A stretch of DNA of 53,518 nucleotides, from NCBI GenBank assembly GCA_039029135.1, contig JBCCGT010000031.1:1-53518 (forward strand), in the 5' to 3' direction. Of the stretch, positions 17,700-25,877 are shown piece after piece. Positions within the stretch are counted from its first letter, which is position 1. Each line of letters begins with the position of its first letter. The notes below the pieces were generated by a model. That model was not told the DNA's origin, did no database searches, and was given only the letters and a program-made list of their open reading frames with translations. Both the position numbers and the translations under genes were made by a program. The stretch is from JALZVT01 sp039029135. Its GTDB lineage: Bacteria > Pseudomonadota > Gammaproteobacteria > Pseudomonadales > Azotimanducaceae.

Positions 17700-18855
17700 G
17701 TAAGCCCAGAACGTTTTGGGCGATGAAGTTCAGCACCATGTTGGTCGAGATGGGTGCCGTCTGCCAGAGCCTGACTTCGCGCCACTTGCGCTCGATATGA
17801 TATTCACGCGCGAACGCGAAACCACCGAAAGTCTGAAAGCAGTGATCCGCCGCATTCCAGGCCGCTTCTGATGCGATCAGTTTCGCGATGTTCGCTGCCT
17901 CGCCGCAGTCTTCTCCGGCGTCGTACAGCGCGGCCGCTTTGCGCACCATCATCTCTGCCGCTTCGAGTTCGGCGTAGGCGTGCGCGAGCGGGTGCGCGAT
18001 GCCCTGGTTCTTACCGATCGGATTGCCGAAGACGCTGCGCTCGTTGGCGTACTCCACGCCCCGACGGATGAAGTAGCGACCATCGCCGAGCGCTTCCGAT
18101 GCAATCAACACGCGTTCGGCGTTCATGCCGGCGAGGATGTTACGAAAACCCTTGCCCTCTTCACCGATCAGCGAATCCGCGGGAATGCGCATGTCGTCGA
18201 AAAACACCTCATTGGTGTTGTGATTGATCATGGTGGGAATGGGCCGGATCTCGCAGCCCTTGCCCCGCGTCTCGCGCAGATCCACCAGAAAGGTCGACAG
18301 TCCGTCCGTGCGCTTTTCGACCTGATCGACCGGCGTGGTACGCGCCAGCAGCAGCATCAGATCCGACTGCAGCGCCCGGCTGGTCCAGATTTTCTGCCCG
18401 TTGACCACATAGTCGTCACCGTCGCGCTCCGCGCGGGTCTTGAGCTGCGTGGTATCCGAGCCCGTCGTCGGTTCGGTGACGCCAAACGCCTGCAGGCGCA
18501 GGTCGCCCGAGGCTATGCCCGGCAAGAACCGCGCCTTCTGTTCAGGAGAGCCGTAGCGCAGCACGGTACCCATCGTGTACATCTGGGCGTGACAGGCGGC
18601 CGCCGAGCAGCCGTTGGCATGAATCGTCTCCAGGATCACCGAAGCGGCGCGCAGCGGCAGGCCGGCGCCGCCGTACTCCTCGGGAATCAGCGCGGCGAGA
18701 TAGCCCGATTCCGTCAGCGCATCGACGAACGCGTGTGGATACTCCGCCTTCTCATCCAGTTCTTGCCAGTAGGCGCCGGGAAAACCCTCGCAGATTCGGG
18801 CGACCTGCTCACGGATGTCGGCGTAGTCGACACCCAGTTCCATGCTAGCGACCAT
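17686..18855 (-). CDS. Acyl-CoA dehydrogenase family protein
   Basis: 389 residues, the full family length. Seen: FGVTEPTTGSDTT (about 124-136, FAD and substrate site), VNGQKIWTS (151-159), the beta domain, RSVFGNPIGKNQGIAHPLA, and the C-terminal FQTFGGFAFAREYHIERKWREVRL. At the place where many members have the catalytic Glu (YEGT region) this protein reads WQTAPISTN (364-372), with no Glu. A Glu is present at 247 (NAERVLIA), the alternative position used by isovaleryl- and long-chain acyl-CoA dehydrogenases. The ATG at 18855 is backed by GAGAGG 5 nt upstream. Reaction: FAD-dependent alpha,beta-desaturation of an acyl-CoA. Last gene of a minus-strand run behind an enoyl-CoA hydratase. Confidence 0.93.
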   Translation of the reverse strand: MVASMELGVDYADIREQVARICEGFPGAYWQELDEKAEYPHAFVDALTESGYLAALIPEEYGGAGLPLRAASVILETIHANGCSAAACHAQMYTMGTVLRYGSPEQKARFLPGIASGDLRLQAFGVTEPTTGSDTTQLKTRAERDGDDYVVNGQKIWTSRALQSDLMLLLARTTPVDQVEKRTDGLSTFLVDLRETRGKGCEIRPIPTMINHNTNEVFFDDMRIPADSLIGEEGKGFRNILAGMNAERVLIASEALGDGRYFIRRGVEYANERSVFGNPIGKNQGIAHPLAHAYAELEAAEMMVRKAAALYDAGEDCGEAANIAKLIASEAAWNAADHCFQTFGGFAFAREYHIERKWREVRLWQTAPISTNMVLNFIAQNVLGLPRSY

Positions 18856-18924
18856 CGTTCCTCTCCCCTTCCAACATTGAGGGCGGCTGCTATTCGCAAG
18901 TGCCCCTCGAGTTCGCGTCGCTCG

Positions 18925-19725
18925 TCAACGACCCTCGAAGCGGGGCGAACGCTTTTCGTTAAACGCGCGCACGCCCTCCAGTCGATCCTGCGTGGGCACC
19001 ATCCGATTGTACGCCTCGATCTCGTAGCGGTAGCCGATATGGTGGCCCGTCTGCGACGCCATCGATACGGCCTTCTTTGCCTGCCGAGTCGCGATCGGCG
19101 CGTTCGCGGCGATCGCCGCCGCGGTCTCCAGCGCGGCGGGCAGCAGCTCTTCGGCGGGCAGCACGCGATTGACCAACCCCCATTCGCAAGCCTCACGCGC
19201 GCTGAATGGACGCCCCGTCAGGATGAGTTCTTTGGCCCGCCGCTCGCCAACGGCGCGCGGCAGATTCTGCGTACCCATCGATCCTGGCATGATGCCGAGC
19301 TTCACCTCGGTCTGGGCGAAGCGCGCGTGTTCGGCGGCGTACACGAAGTCCGCACCGGCGGCGAACTCACAGCCGCCGCCGTAGGCCGCACCGTTCACGG
19401 CCGCGATAATCGGCACCGGGCACTCCATCATTGCGAACATGTTCTGTTCAAACAGGGCGTGCTGCTGCTGCCACTCGTCATCCGTCATCTCGTTGCGTTG
19501 TTTCAGATCCCCGCCGCCGCAAAACGCCTTCTCGCCGTGGCCGGTCAGGATCACGCAGCGCGCCTGCGACGGATCGACGTACAGCGCCTCCCAGACCGTT
19601 TTCAGATCCGCGCCCATCTGGGTGTTCAGCGCGTTCGAGGCCTCGGGCCGATGCAGCATGACCTGCACGACATGTTCGGCGACGGTCTCGACGCGCAGCG
19701 TCTCGAACGGACCAAAGAGACTCAT
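18925..19725 (-). CDS. Enoyl-CoA hydratase/isomerase (crotonase family)
   Basis: 266 residues. The crotonase pattern is complete: HRPEASNALN (25-34), the oxyanion segment AFCGGGDLK (67-75), AAYGGGCEFAAG with Glu120, and TEVKLGIMPGSMGTQNLPR with Glu140. These match the two catalytic glutamates of true enoyl-CoA hydratases, so hydration of a 2-enoyl-CoA is more likely than a Glu-less side activity. It begins only 3 nt after the methyltransferase stop and is followed after 69 nt by the acyl-CoA dehydrogenase, giving successive beta-oxidation-type steps on one transcript. Cytoplasmic. Chain-length preference is not visible. Confidence 0.94.
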   Translation of the reverse strand: MSLFGPFETLRVETVAEHVVQVMLHRPEASNALNTQMGADLKTVWEALYVDPSQARCVILTGHGEKAFCGGGDLKQRNEMTDDEWQQQHALFEQNMFAMMECPVPIIAAVNGAAYGGGCEFAAGADFVYAAEHARFAQTEVKLGIMPGSMGTQNLPRAVGERRAKELILTGRPFSAREACEWGLVNRVLPAEELLPAALETAAAIAANAPIATRQAKKAVSMASQTGHHIGYRYEIEAYNRMVPTQDRLEGVRAFNEKRSPRFEGR

Positions 19726-19728
19726 CGC

Positions 19729-20652
19729 TCAGCCGCGCTTGCGGAAGCGCAGCGTCATGCGGTTCGATTCGCCGATCGCATCCACCGCCGCTTTGGTTTC
19801 CTCGCCCCCGGCGTAGCTCGGTGGCAAGCGCCAGACGAAATCGTCCGTGGTCGGTTGGTCTTTCGGGTTGGCGTTGACCGCCGATTCACCCGCGAAGACG
19901 AAGCCCGCGGCCTCGAACATCTCGATCACTCGCGAGCGCTTGAGATAACCCGCACCGCCGTTCGCCCACTCGTCAGGCGCGGACTCGGGGCCCCAATGCT
20001 GAACAACGCCGACGAGACCATCGGGCTTCAGCATCGCGTGGGACGCGGCGATCGCCTCGTCCAGCACGCCCAGCTCGCCGAAGCGGTGCAGGTTGTGCAG
20101 CGCACGGATGAACAGCACCCGATCGACCGTACCCTCAACGTCCGTGGGCACGTCCGCAAAGGTGAAGCCAAGCGCGCGCGGGCCCAGGTCGGTGAACTCG
20201 GCCACCTTGGCCGGAAACTCGGCCGTGCTCGCGATTCTCTGCGCGACGCGCTCTGGCGGCATGCCGAATGCGGCCCACATGCTGTCCTGGTAGTTGACGC
20301 CGTACAGCGCGCCGTTGCTGCCCAGATATGGCGCCAAAATGCGGCTGTACCAGCCGCCGCCAGGCAGCGCCTCGGCGACCACCATGCCCGGACGGACGTC
20401 GAAGAATGCGAGGGTCTCGCGCGGGTTGCGAGCCGCGTAGCGGGCCTGGTGTTCTGCGCTCTGTGCGGCCAGCACCGCGTCCAGACTGCCGTAGGGATCG
20501 GGCGCCGGCGCAGCGGGGGCGCTGGGCGGCTCCTCAACCGTCGTGCAGGCGGAGGCCAAGACCAGTAGCGCAACGCCGGCTAGCCTGGCGGGTACGGCCG
20601 ACAGCCTGAGCGTGCTGCGAGGGGAAAGCAGAGAAACGAATCGGGTTCGCAT
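19729..20652 (-). CDS. Lipoprotein-anchored SAM-dependent methyltransferase-like protein
   Basis: 307 residues. The N-terminus is a lipoprotein signal: positively charged start, hydrophobic core, lipobox LASAC with Cys at residue 36, then a Pro/Ala-rich spacer. The mature part is a class I methyltransferase-like fold related to predicted methyltransferases of the COG4798 type: FFDVRPGMVVAEALPGGGWYSRILAPYLG (motif I region, about 83-111), then LFIRALHNLHRF, LKPDGLVGVVQHWG and FEAAGFVFAGES. The ATG at 20652 has GGAGGG 5 nt upstream. The family is widespread, but a SAM enzyme outside the cytoplasm is puzzling because SAM is not known to be available there. It heads an operon with crotonase and acyl-CoA dehydrogenase genes, so it may have another, lipid-related role. 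Confidence 0.85.
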   Translation of the reverse strand: MRTRFVSLLSPRSTLRLSAVPARLAGVALLVLASACTTVEEPPSAPAAPAPDPYGSLDAVLAAQSAEHQARYAARNPRETLAFFDVRPGMVVAEALPGGGWYSRILAPYLGSNGALYGVNYQDSMWAAFGMPPERVAQRIASTAEFPAKVAEFTDLGPRALGFTFADVPTDVEGTVDRVLFIRALHNLHRFGELGVLDEAIAASHAMLKPDGLVGVVQHWGPESAPDEWANGGAGYLKRSRVIEMFEAAGFVFAGESAVNANPKDQPTTDDFVWRLPPSYAGGEETKAAVDAIGESNRMTLRFRKRG

Positions 20653-20886
20653 GGAGTCCCTCCAATGAGCGAAAGTGGGCGATGGTGAACACGTCTGCAG
20701 AACTGTCCGCGCGCGAGCCGCAGACGGCTGCGATCAGAATACACGAAGCGCAGGCGCGAGCGGCGACCGTTCACCGGCCCACAGACCGGATCGGGACAGC
20801 GCAGCGCAAGGAATCCCAGCTGCTCGTTCACGGTACACAGATGAACGCGGTAGGATGCGCGCCTCACCACCCAATGAGCGAGTTCC

Positions 20887-21828
20887 ATGCCCTCTAAACT
20901 CGACCAGTTGAAGGCCATGACCGACGTCGTGGCAGACACCGGCGACATCGAAGCGATCGCCCGCTTCGAACCCCAGGACGCGACCACAAACCCTTCGTTG
21001 CTGCTGAAGGCTGCTGCGCTACCCAGCTATCGGGCGCTCATCGAGGACGCGCGCAGCTTCGCGGCGAACGCCGACGGCCGCCAGGAGGACGCGCTCTGCG
21101 ATCGTTTCGCGGTGCTCATCGGCAAGGAGATCGCCGGCATCGTGCCAGGCCGCGTGTCGACTGAGGTTGACGCTCGCCTGTCGTTCGACACCCAGGCCAC
21201 CATCGCCCGGGCTCAGAAGATCATCGATGCTTACGAGACACTCGGCGTCGGCCGCGAGCGCATCCTGATCAAGATCGCTTCGACCTGGGAAGGCATCGAG
21301 GCCGCAGCACAGCTAGAGCGCGAGAACATCAACTGCAATCTGACGCTGCTGTTCGGTTTCGAGCAGGCCGTCGCCTGCGCGCACGCGGGCGTGACACTGA
21401 TCTCGCCCTTCGTGGGCCGCATACTCGACTGGTACAAGGCCACCACCGGGCAGGAGTACGATGCCGAGTCCGACCCGGGCGTGGCCTCCGTGCGTCGGAT
21501 CTATGCTTACTACAAGGCCCACAGGTTCGCCACGATCGTCATGGGAGCGAGCTTCCGCAATGCCGGTGAGATCGAGGCACTGGCCGGCTGCGATCGCCTC
21601 ACGATCAGCCCCGATCTGCTTGCCGAACTGGCCGCAGACGAGGCCGAGCTGCCGCGCCGACTGGATCCCCGCGGCGCCGAGTCGGCCGACCCGAACGAGC
21701 CCATGCCTGAGGCCAGCTTCCGCTGGCAGCACAACGAAAACGCCATGGCGACCGAGAAACTCGCCGAAGGCATCCGCAAGTTTGCCGCCGACCAGGTGAC
21801 CCTGGAGACGCAGCTCGCAGGCGGCTAG
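20887..21828 (+). CDS. tal: Transaldolase, TalB type
   Basis: 313 residues, close to E. coli TalB. Conserved stretches are present: DATTNPSLLLKA (31-42), RVSTEVDARLSFD (89-101), the Schiff-base lysine in ILIKIASTWEG at Lys129, NCNLTLLF, SPFVGRILDWYK, MGASFRNAGEI and the late FRWQHNENAMATEKLAEGIRKF. It transfers a dihydroxyacetone unit between sugar phosphates in the non-oxidative pentose phosphate pathway, in the cytoplasm. The gene stands divergently from the lipoprotein methyltransferase across 234 bp, in which an 11-nt direct repeat (20662-20672 and 20871-20881) lies near both starts. No strong ribosome site is visible before the ATG. Confidence 0.96.
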   Translation: MPSKLDQLKAMTDVVADTGDIEAIARFEPQDATTNPSLLLKAAALPSYRALIEDARSFAANADGRQEDALCDRFAVLIGKEIAGIVPGRVSTEVDARLSFDTQATIARAQKIIDAYETLGVGRERILIKIASTWEGIEAAAQLERENINCNLTLLFGFEQAVACAHAGVTLISPFVGRILDWYKATTGQEYDAESDPGVASVRRIYAYYKAHRFATIVMGASFRNAGEIEALAGCDRLTISPDLLAELAADEAELPRRLDPRGAESADPNEPMPEASFRWQHNENAMATEKLAEGIRKFAADQVTLETQLAGG

Positions 21829-21872
21829 CGCCGCGGCTCGACAAAGCCCGACGGCGTGGCGACACTGTGGCC

Positions 21873-22631
21873 ATGACGTTGACGGACAAACAGCTCACCC
21901 ACTATCACCAGCACGGCTACGTGCTGGTGCCCGGGCTGATAGACCCTGACCGGCTGGCCGCATATAACGAACGTTTTGAGGCGTTCGCCACGGGCGTTCT
22001 GCCGACCGTCGAGGCGATGAAGGTGATGCGCGACGTCATGGTTGTAAAGGGCGCGGTCACCCCGGCCACACCCCTGCACGGCGTGAACAAGCTCGCCAAC
22101 TTCGAAGCCGATCCGGCGCTGTACGCATACGCGCGGGAACCTCGCCTGGTCGCGGCCGTGCAGCGCATCGCGGGCGACGCGCTTTACACGATTTCAACCA
22201 ACATCTTCAACAAGCCCCCGGGGCTCGATGGCAGGCACCCGCTGCATCAGGATCTGCGCTATTTTCGGCTCCGCCCCGCAGATCAGATCGTCGCCGCCTG
22301 GACCGCCATCGACCCGGCGACGCGCGAATCCGGCTGCCTGGCAGTGATTCCGGGTAGTCATAGAGGCGAACTGCGGACGCACGCCGATCCGGACTGGGAT
22401 TTTGTCAATGCCGGCTTCTTCGCCGCTGGCGACATCGACATCGAGCACCGCAAGCACGTCGAGATGCAGCCCGGCGATACCCTGCTGTTCCACCCGCTGC
22501 TGATTCATGGCTCTGGCAGTAACCGCAGCGATCGCTTTCGACGCGCGATTTCGACGCACTACGCCAACGCCGCCTGCGAGTCGCCCAATCGCGACTGGCG
22601 CATCGGCAAACAGGCGCGGCCGCTGGGCTAG
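21873..22631 (+). CDS. Phytanoyl-CoA dioxygenase (PhyH) family protein
   Basis: 252 residues counted from the ATG at 21873; a GTG 6 nt upstream is less likely. The double-stranded beta-helix Fe(II) site is visible as HxD in HPLHQDLRYF (His125, Asp127) and the distal His212 in LLIHGSGSNRS, followed by an Arg pair in DRFRRAIS for 2-oxoglutarate. The segment GCLAVIPGSHRGELRTH is typical of the family. The protein should be a non-haem iron, 2-oxoglutarate-dependent oxygenase that hydroxylates a small substrate; many bacterial members act on metabolites other than phytanoyl-CoA. It follows transaldolase by 44 nt, but no functional link is evident. Cytoplasmic. Confidence 0.9.
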   Translation: MTLTDKQLTHYHQHGYVLVPGLIDPDRLAAYNERFEAFATGVLPTVEAMKVMRDVMVVKGAVTPATPLHGVNKLANFEADPALYAYAREPRLVAAVQRIAGDALYTISTNIFNKPPGLDGRHPLHQDLRYFRLRPADQIVAAWTAIDPATRESGCLAVIPGSHRGELRTHADPDWDFVNAGFFAAGDIDIEHRKHVEMQPGDTLLFHPLLIHGSGSNRSDRFRRAISTHYANAACESPNRDWRIGKQARPLG

Positions 22632-22666
22632 AACCGCCACAGGACGCGCAATAGCATGCAGAGGCC

Positions 22667-22690
22667 GGGAGCGCGCAGACTGCGCGTCCC
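22667..22690. terminator. Possible hairpin between convergent genes
   Basis: GGGAgCGCGCAG (22667-22678) can pair with CTGCGCGTCCC (22680-22690), with one bulged G and a small loop. It lies between the convergent PhyH and TonB-receptor genes. No T tract follows on either strand. Confidence 0.3.
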
Positions 22691-22797
22691 AAGCTCAAGG
22701 GTGATGCGTTAGCTTGCTGAGACCCGACGCGATAGCGCCGTCGGCCGCGAGTGGCCGCGGAGCGGTCGGTGACCGCCCCGCAGCTACTCTGCCTAAA

Positions 22798-24948
22798 CTA
22801 GAAGTTCAGCCGAGCGCCGACTTCCAGGGCCCGCCCCGGGGCCGGGGCAAAGTCCTTGACGAACGACGTGTGCTGGCGCTGATCTTCGTCGGTGAGGTTG
22901 CGGCCTTCGACGAACAAGACGAACTCACCCGGCGAGAGGGGCCAAGAGACGCTCGCGCGTGCGCGCAGATCGAAGTAATCGTCGGTAACCAGTTCGTCCG
23001 CGGACACGTTGTCCTGCTCGGCGACGAACAGCCCGTCGACGTTGGCGCTGAAACGACCCGCCTGGAAGCCGAGACCGGCTCCGAAGCGAAGCGGCGGCAG
23101 ACGCGGCACGTCCGGATCGCCGCTGCCATCCAACTCTGCGTCGACCCAGTCGAACATCAGCCGCAGATCGGCGCCGCCGTTGTCCCAGTTGGCGACCCGC
23201 GCATTCAGCTCGGCATCGATGCCATAAAAGGTCGCGTCTTCCTGGAAGAAGCGGAACACCGGCAGCTCATCTTCCTCCTCGCCCGTGGGCAGTTCGTAGA
23301 TGAAGTCGTTAAAGCGCGTCACGTAGGCCGTGGCGACGAAGTTCACCGGGCCGCTCGTGTAGTTCAGCGTGGCAGACAGGTTGAACGCCTGCTCTTCGTC
23401 GAGCGACGGGTCGCCGATCTCGAAGGTACCGATCGCCAGGTGCGGGCCGTTAGCGAACAGCTCCTCCCCCACCGGAGCGCGAGTGCTGACATCGGCAAGG
23501 ATGCTCAGCTTCAGCGCATCGGACAGTCCCTGCACGAAACCGACAGAGGCAGAATAGATCGTGAAGTCGCGGTTCCCGCCGGCATCAGGCTCGTGCTTGA
23601 CGAAACCGACGCGGGCACCGGCCTCCAGCGTGCCGCTGCCAAGTGGACGCTCGGCAACCAGGAACAGGCCGGTGTCGCGGGTATCGACGGGGGGCACGAA
23701 CGCCTCTTCGCCGATGGCCGAAAACTCTCGCTGCATGTGCTGAACGCCGAAGGCGCCGCTCCAGTCACCGCTGGCGAAGCCGAGCTCTGCACGCGACTCC
23801 CAGGCCTTGTTGTCAAAGACCGTTGCCACTTCGCCGTCGGGCTCGATTTCCGAATGCTCGTAATCGTTAAAGCCGAAGCGGACGTTGAGGTATTCGAAAC
23901 CGCTGAATGGCTGATTCACGGCCAGTTCGAAGTCGGCGCGGGTTTGCTGCAGGTCGATGACCGGCGTTGCAAACGGATCTTCCTCTTCTTCCTCGTCGTG
24001 GTCGTCGTCGTCCTCGTCGCCGTCCTCGTCGTGCCCTTCTTCCTCGTGGTGGCCGTGACCGCCGGGCAGACCGTAGTCCGATTCGATTCGGCTCACAGAG
24101 ACGCCGACGAATCCCCAGTCCTTAACTACCGAGGCACCGCCCGCGAAGCTGCTGGACTCGAACTGTGAGCCGGGCAGTTTGCCGCGCACCTCTTCTTCTT
24201 CCTCGTGATGTTCTTCGCCATCCTCTTCCTCTTCTTCTTCGGCCTCCTCCTGCGCTCGGAAGCGCGCGGATTCCGCGAAGCCGGGAATCTCGTAGACGTC
24301 GGAATCCTTAAACGAGGCGTCCAGGTGCCAGGCGAAATCGCCCGCGCCGCCTTTGAGCTTGCCGGTAACGACGCTGCGATCGCCGTTGTCGGTGAAGCGG
24401 GTTTCGACACCGCCCGTAACGCTGTCGGGCACCTGATGGGGTATGCGACCCGTATGCACATCGACGACGCCGCCGATGGCGCCGGAGCCGTAGAGCAAGG
24501 TGCTCGCACCTTTAAGAATCTCAACCCGATCAGCGATGAAGGGTTCGACGCTGACCGCGTGATCCACGCTGGTCACCGAGACGTCGAGCGTGTCGATACG
24601 GTCCTCCATGATCCGCACCCGCGGGCCGCCGAGGCCATGGATCACCGGACGACCAACACCCGGCCCGTAGGACGAGTTTTGGATGCCTGGCACGCGCTCG
24701 AGCATCGAGCCGATGTTTTCGCTGCGCGCCCGATCGAGCGCGTCGCCTTCCAAAATAGCGCTCGCCTGTGCGAGGCCCTCGGCAGACAGCGGGTGGGCGA
24801 CGACCACGACCTCTTCGATCTCGTCGGTGTTCGCCGCTGCGTCCTGTGCAAACGCCGTCTGCGTATAGAGCGCCAATCCGAGGATTGACGCACCGAATAA
24901 TACTGCGGCGTTACCACGCGCCGCCCTGTGCGAATCTATTCGCAACAT
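22798..24948 (-). CDS. TonB-dependent receptor with His/acidic loops, ZnuD-like
   Basis: 716 residues: signal peptide ending ALYTQTAFAQ, a TonB-box-like DEIEEVVVVA (about 42-51), then the plug domain with PVIHGLGGPRVRIMEDRID and VEILKGASTLLYGSGAIGGVV, and a 22-strand-type barrel ending in aromatic Phe (VGARLNF). Two long strongly charged inserts, about 234-254 (runs of Glu with HH) and 296-324 (GHGHH, then Asp/Glu/His), look like external metal-collecting loops, as described for the zinc receptor ZnuD. Zinc or a similar divalent metal is the likely cargo. The upstream small CxxC protein supports a metal role. No Zur-like palindrome was recognised by eye. Energy would come from TonB-ExbBD, absent from this window. 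Confidence 0.9.
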   Translation of the reverse strand: MLRIDSHRAARGNAAVLFGASILGLALYTQTAFAQDAAANTDEIEEVVVVAHPLSAEGLAQASAILEGDALDRARSENIGSMLERVPGIQNSSYGPGVGRPVIHGLGGPRVRIMEDRIDTLDVSVTSVDHAVSVEPFIADRVEILKGASTLLYGSGAIGGVVDVHTGRIPHQVPDSVTGGVETRFTDNGDRSVVTGKLKGGAGDFAWHLDASFKDSDVYEIPGFAESARFRAQEEAEEEEEEDGEEHHEEEEEVRGKLPGSQFESSSFAGGASVVKDWGFVGVSVSRIESDYGLPGGHGHHEEEGHDEDGDEDDDDHDEEEEEDPFATPVIDLQQTRADFELAVNQPFSGFEYLNVRFGFNDYEHSEIEPDGEVATVFDNKAWESRAELGFASGDWSGAFGVQHMQREFSAIGEEAFVPPVDTRDTGLFLVAERPLGSGTLEAGARVGFVKHEPDAGGNRDFTIYSASVGFVQGLSDALKLSILADVSTRAPVGEELFANGPHLAIGTFEIGDPSLDEEQAFNLSATLNYTSGPVNFVATAYVTRFNDFIYELPTGEEEDELPVFRFFQEDATFYGIDAELNARVANWDNGGADLRLMFDWVDAELDGSGDPDVPRLPPLRFGAGLGFQAGRFSANVDGLFVAEQDNVSADELVTDDYFDLRARASVSWPLSPGEFVLFVEGRNLTDEDQRQHTSFVKDFAPAPGRALEVGARLNF

Positions 24949-24956
24949 GGTGTGTA

Positions 24957-24961
24957 CTCCT
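24957..24961 (-). promoter_or_regulatory. Shine-Dalgarno fixing the TonB-receptor start
   Basis: AGGAG on the minus strand lies 8 nt before the ATG at 24948. This favours that ATG over the in-frame TTG at 24972. Confidence 0.8.
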
Positions 24962-25066
24962 AAATCTTGCAACCTGTTCTCGCGACTGCGCGTCCCCTAC
25001 TCCTTCTTGTGAGTGCCCCCTGGAGAGTGCCCCCGGAGGATGAGCGGACGCCTGCGACCTATGCGA

Positions 25067-25396
25067 TCAGAATCGCGTGGGCGGGGCTCGCGAGACGTAG
25101 GCGTAGAAGCCTTTCGTTGGTTGCGCAAATGCTGGAGCAAGGTGTCCCGAGTGGAGGCGCGGGACGGGCGTGGCCGCCAGAGCGACCGCCGGCGCGATAG
25201 GCGCAGACGCATCACCATAGACGCACTGTGCGCAGTCCTCCGCACCTTCGGGAGCGTGTCCCACGTGCGGATCGGCAGCGCTGGAGAGAATACCGAACAG
25301 CGCCAAAGCAACCGCCACAAGACCGAGTCTGCACAGCGGCGCACGGGCGCCGAAGCGCTGCCCGCCGAAAACACGCTGTGTTGACCGTCTATGCAT
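25067..25396 (-). CDS. Small exported CxxC protein, DUF2946-like, linked to the TonB receptor
   Basis: 109 residues. An Arg-rich N-terminus is followed by a hydrophobic segment LGLVAVALALFGILSSA (about 24-40) that fits a signal peptide or anchor, a HVGHAPEGAEDCAQC stretch with Cys55-x-x-Cys58 and two His, and a C-terminus ending SRAPPTRF. A short exported protein with His/Cys motifs and a terminal RAPP is what DUF2946-type and zinc-chaperone-like proteins next to metal receptors look like; this assignment comes from memory of such families, not from a search. It lies on the same strand, 118 bp before the receptor start, and probably shares its transcript. No clear ribosome site is seen. Confidence 0.6.
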   Translation of the reverse strand: MHRRSTQRVFGGQRFGARAPLCRLGLVAVALALFGILSSAADPHVGHAPEGAEDCAQCVYGDASAPIAPAVALAATPVPRLHSGHLAPAFAQPTKGFYAYVSRAPPTRF

Positions 25397-25877
25397 GAGG
25401 TATCGAGTCTGGTGCCCGCTATATTCGTGTGTCTTGTCGGTCCAGTCTGCGGCCGCAGCTTTCGCCGCCGGCCGTTCTGCCCAAGGCCACGACGTGTGAC
25501 CTTCGGATCAGGCGGCGCCGATGCCGCAGTGACGGGGTTCCCCGGCCCTGATTCATCCCCCAGCGGGCGCCCTTTTGAGCCGCGTGCCGCTGGCCGAGTA
25601 CCGACAGCGCGTCGAACCCGACCGGGCTCGACGCGACAGGCGATTCTGAACGGTCGGGCGACCTGCTGCAAACACAATCGCCCGCAACCGCCGCAGCACC
25701 GCCATTGACCGCAACCCGAGCCCTCACCATACTTTTGCCCCTGCTGACGCCGGCTTTTGCCATCTCTGACGCCGTGCTGACGCTGACAATGCCGCTCGCT
25801 TCACCCACATCCCTGTCGGGCATCCACCGTCCCAACAGCCGGTAGCCGCCGGACATGGCCGGCAAGGGCAGCCGTAC
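25397..25877. other. Intergenic region without a recognised gene
   Basis: 481 bp between the minus-strand metal-uptake pair and rsgA on the plus strand, so it should hold promoters for both. I recognise no RNA gene and no cobalamin-riboswitch boxes on either strand. A 46-codon frame from a TTG at 25705 with a signal-peptide-like start is discussed under rejected items. Confidence 0.5.

Noticed and set aside
17980..20568. Plus-strand open frame of 862 codons across the methyltransferase, crotonase and dehydrogenase genes
   Set aside because: It is antisense to three well-supported genes with intact family motifs. Its own protein is rich in Arg, His and Gln with no recognisable domain, as expected for a mirror frame in GC-rich DNA.
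22714..24168. Long plus-strand frame opposite the TonB receptor
   Set aside because: Antisense shadow of a clear receptor with plug and barrel motifs.
25705..25845. 46-residue frame from a TTG with a signal-peptide-like start (TRALTILLPLLTPAFA)
   Set aside because: No ribosome site, no motif after the putative cleavage site, and an abrupt end before rsgA. Chance is likely at this length.
25397..25877. Cobalamin riboswitch upstream of the TonB receptor or in the gap before rsgA
   Set aside because: I looked for the conserved boxes on both strands and found none.
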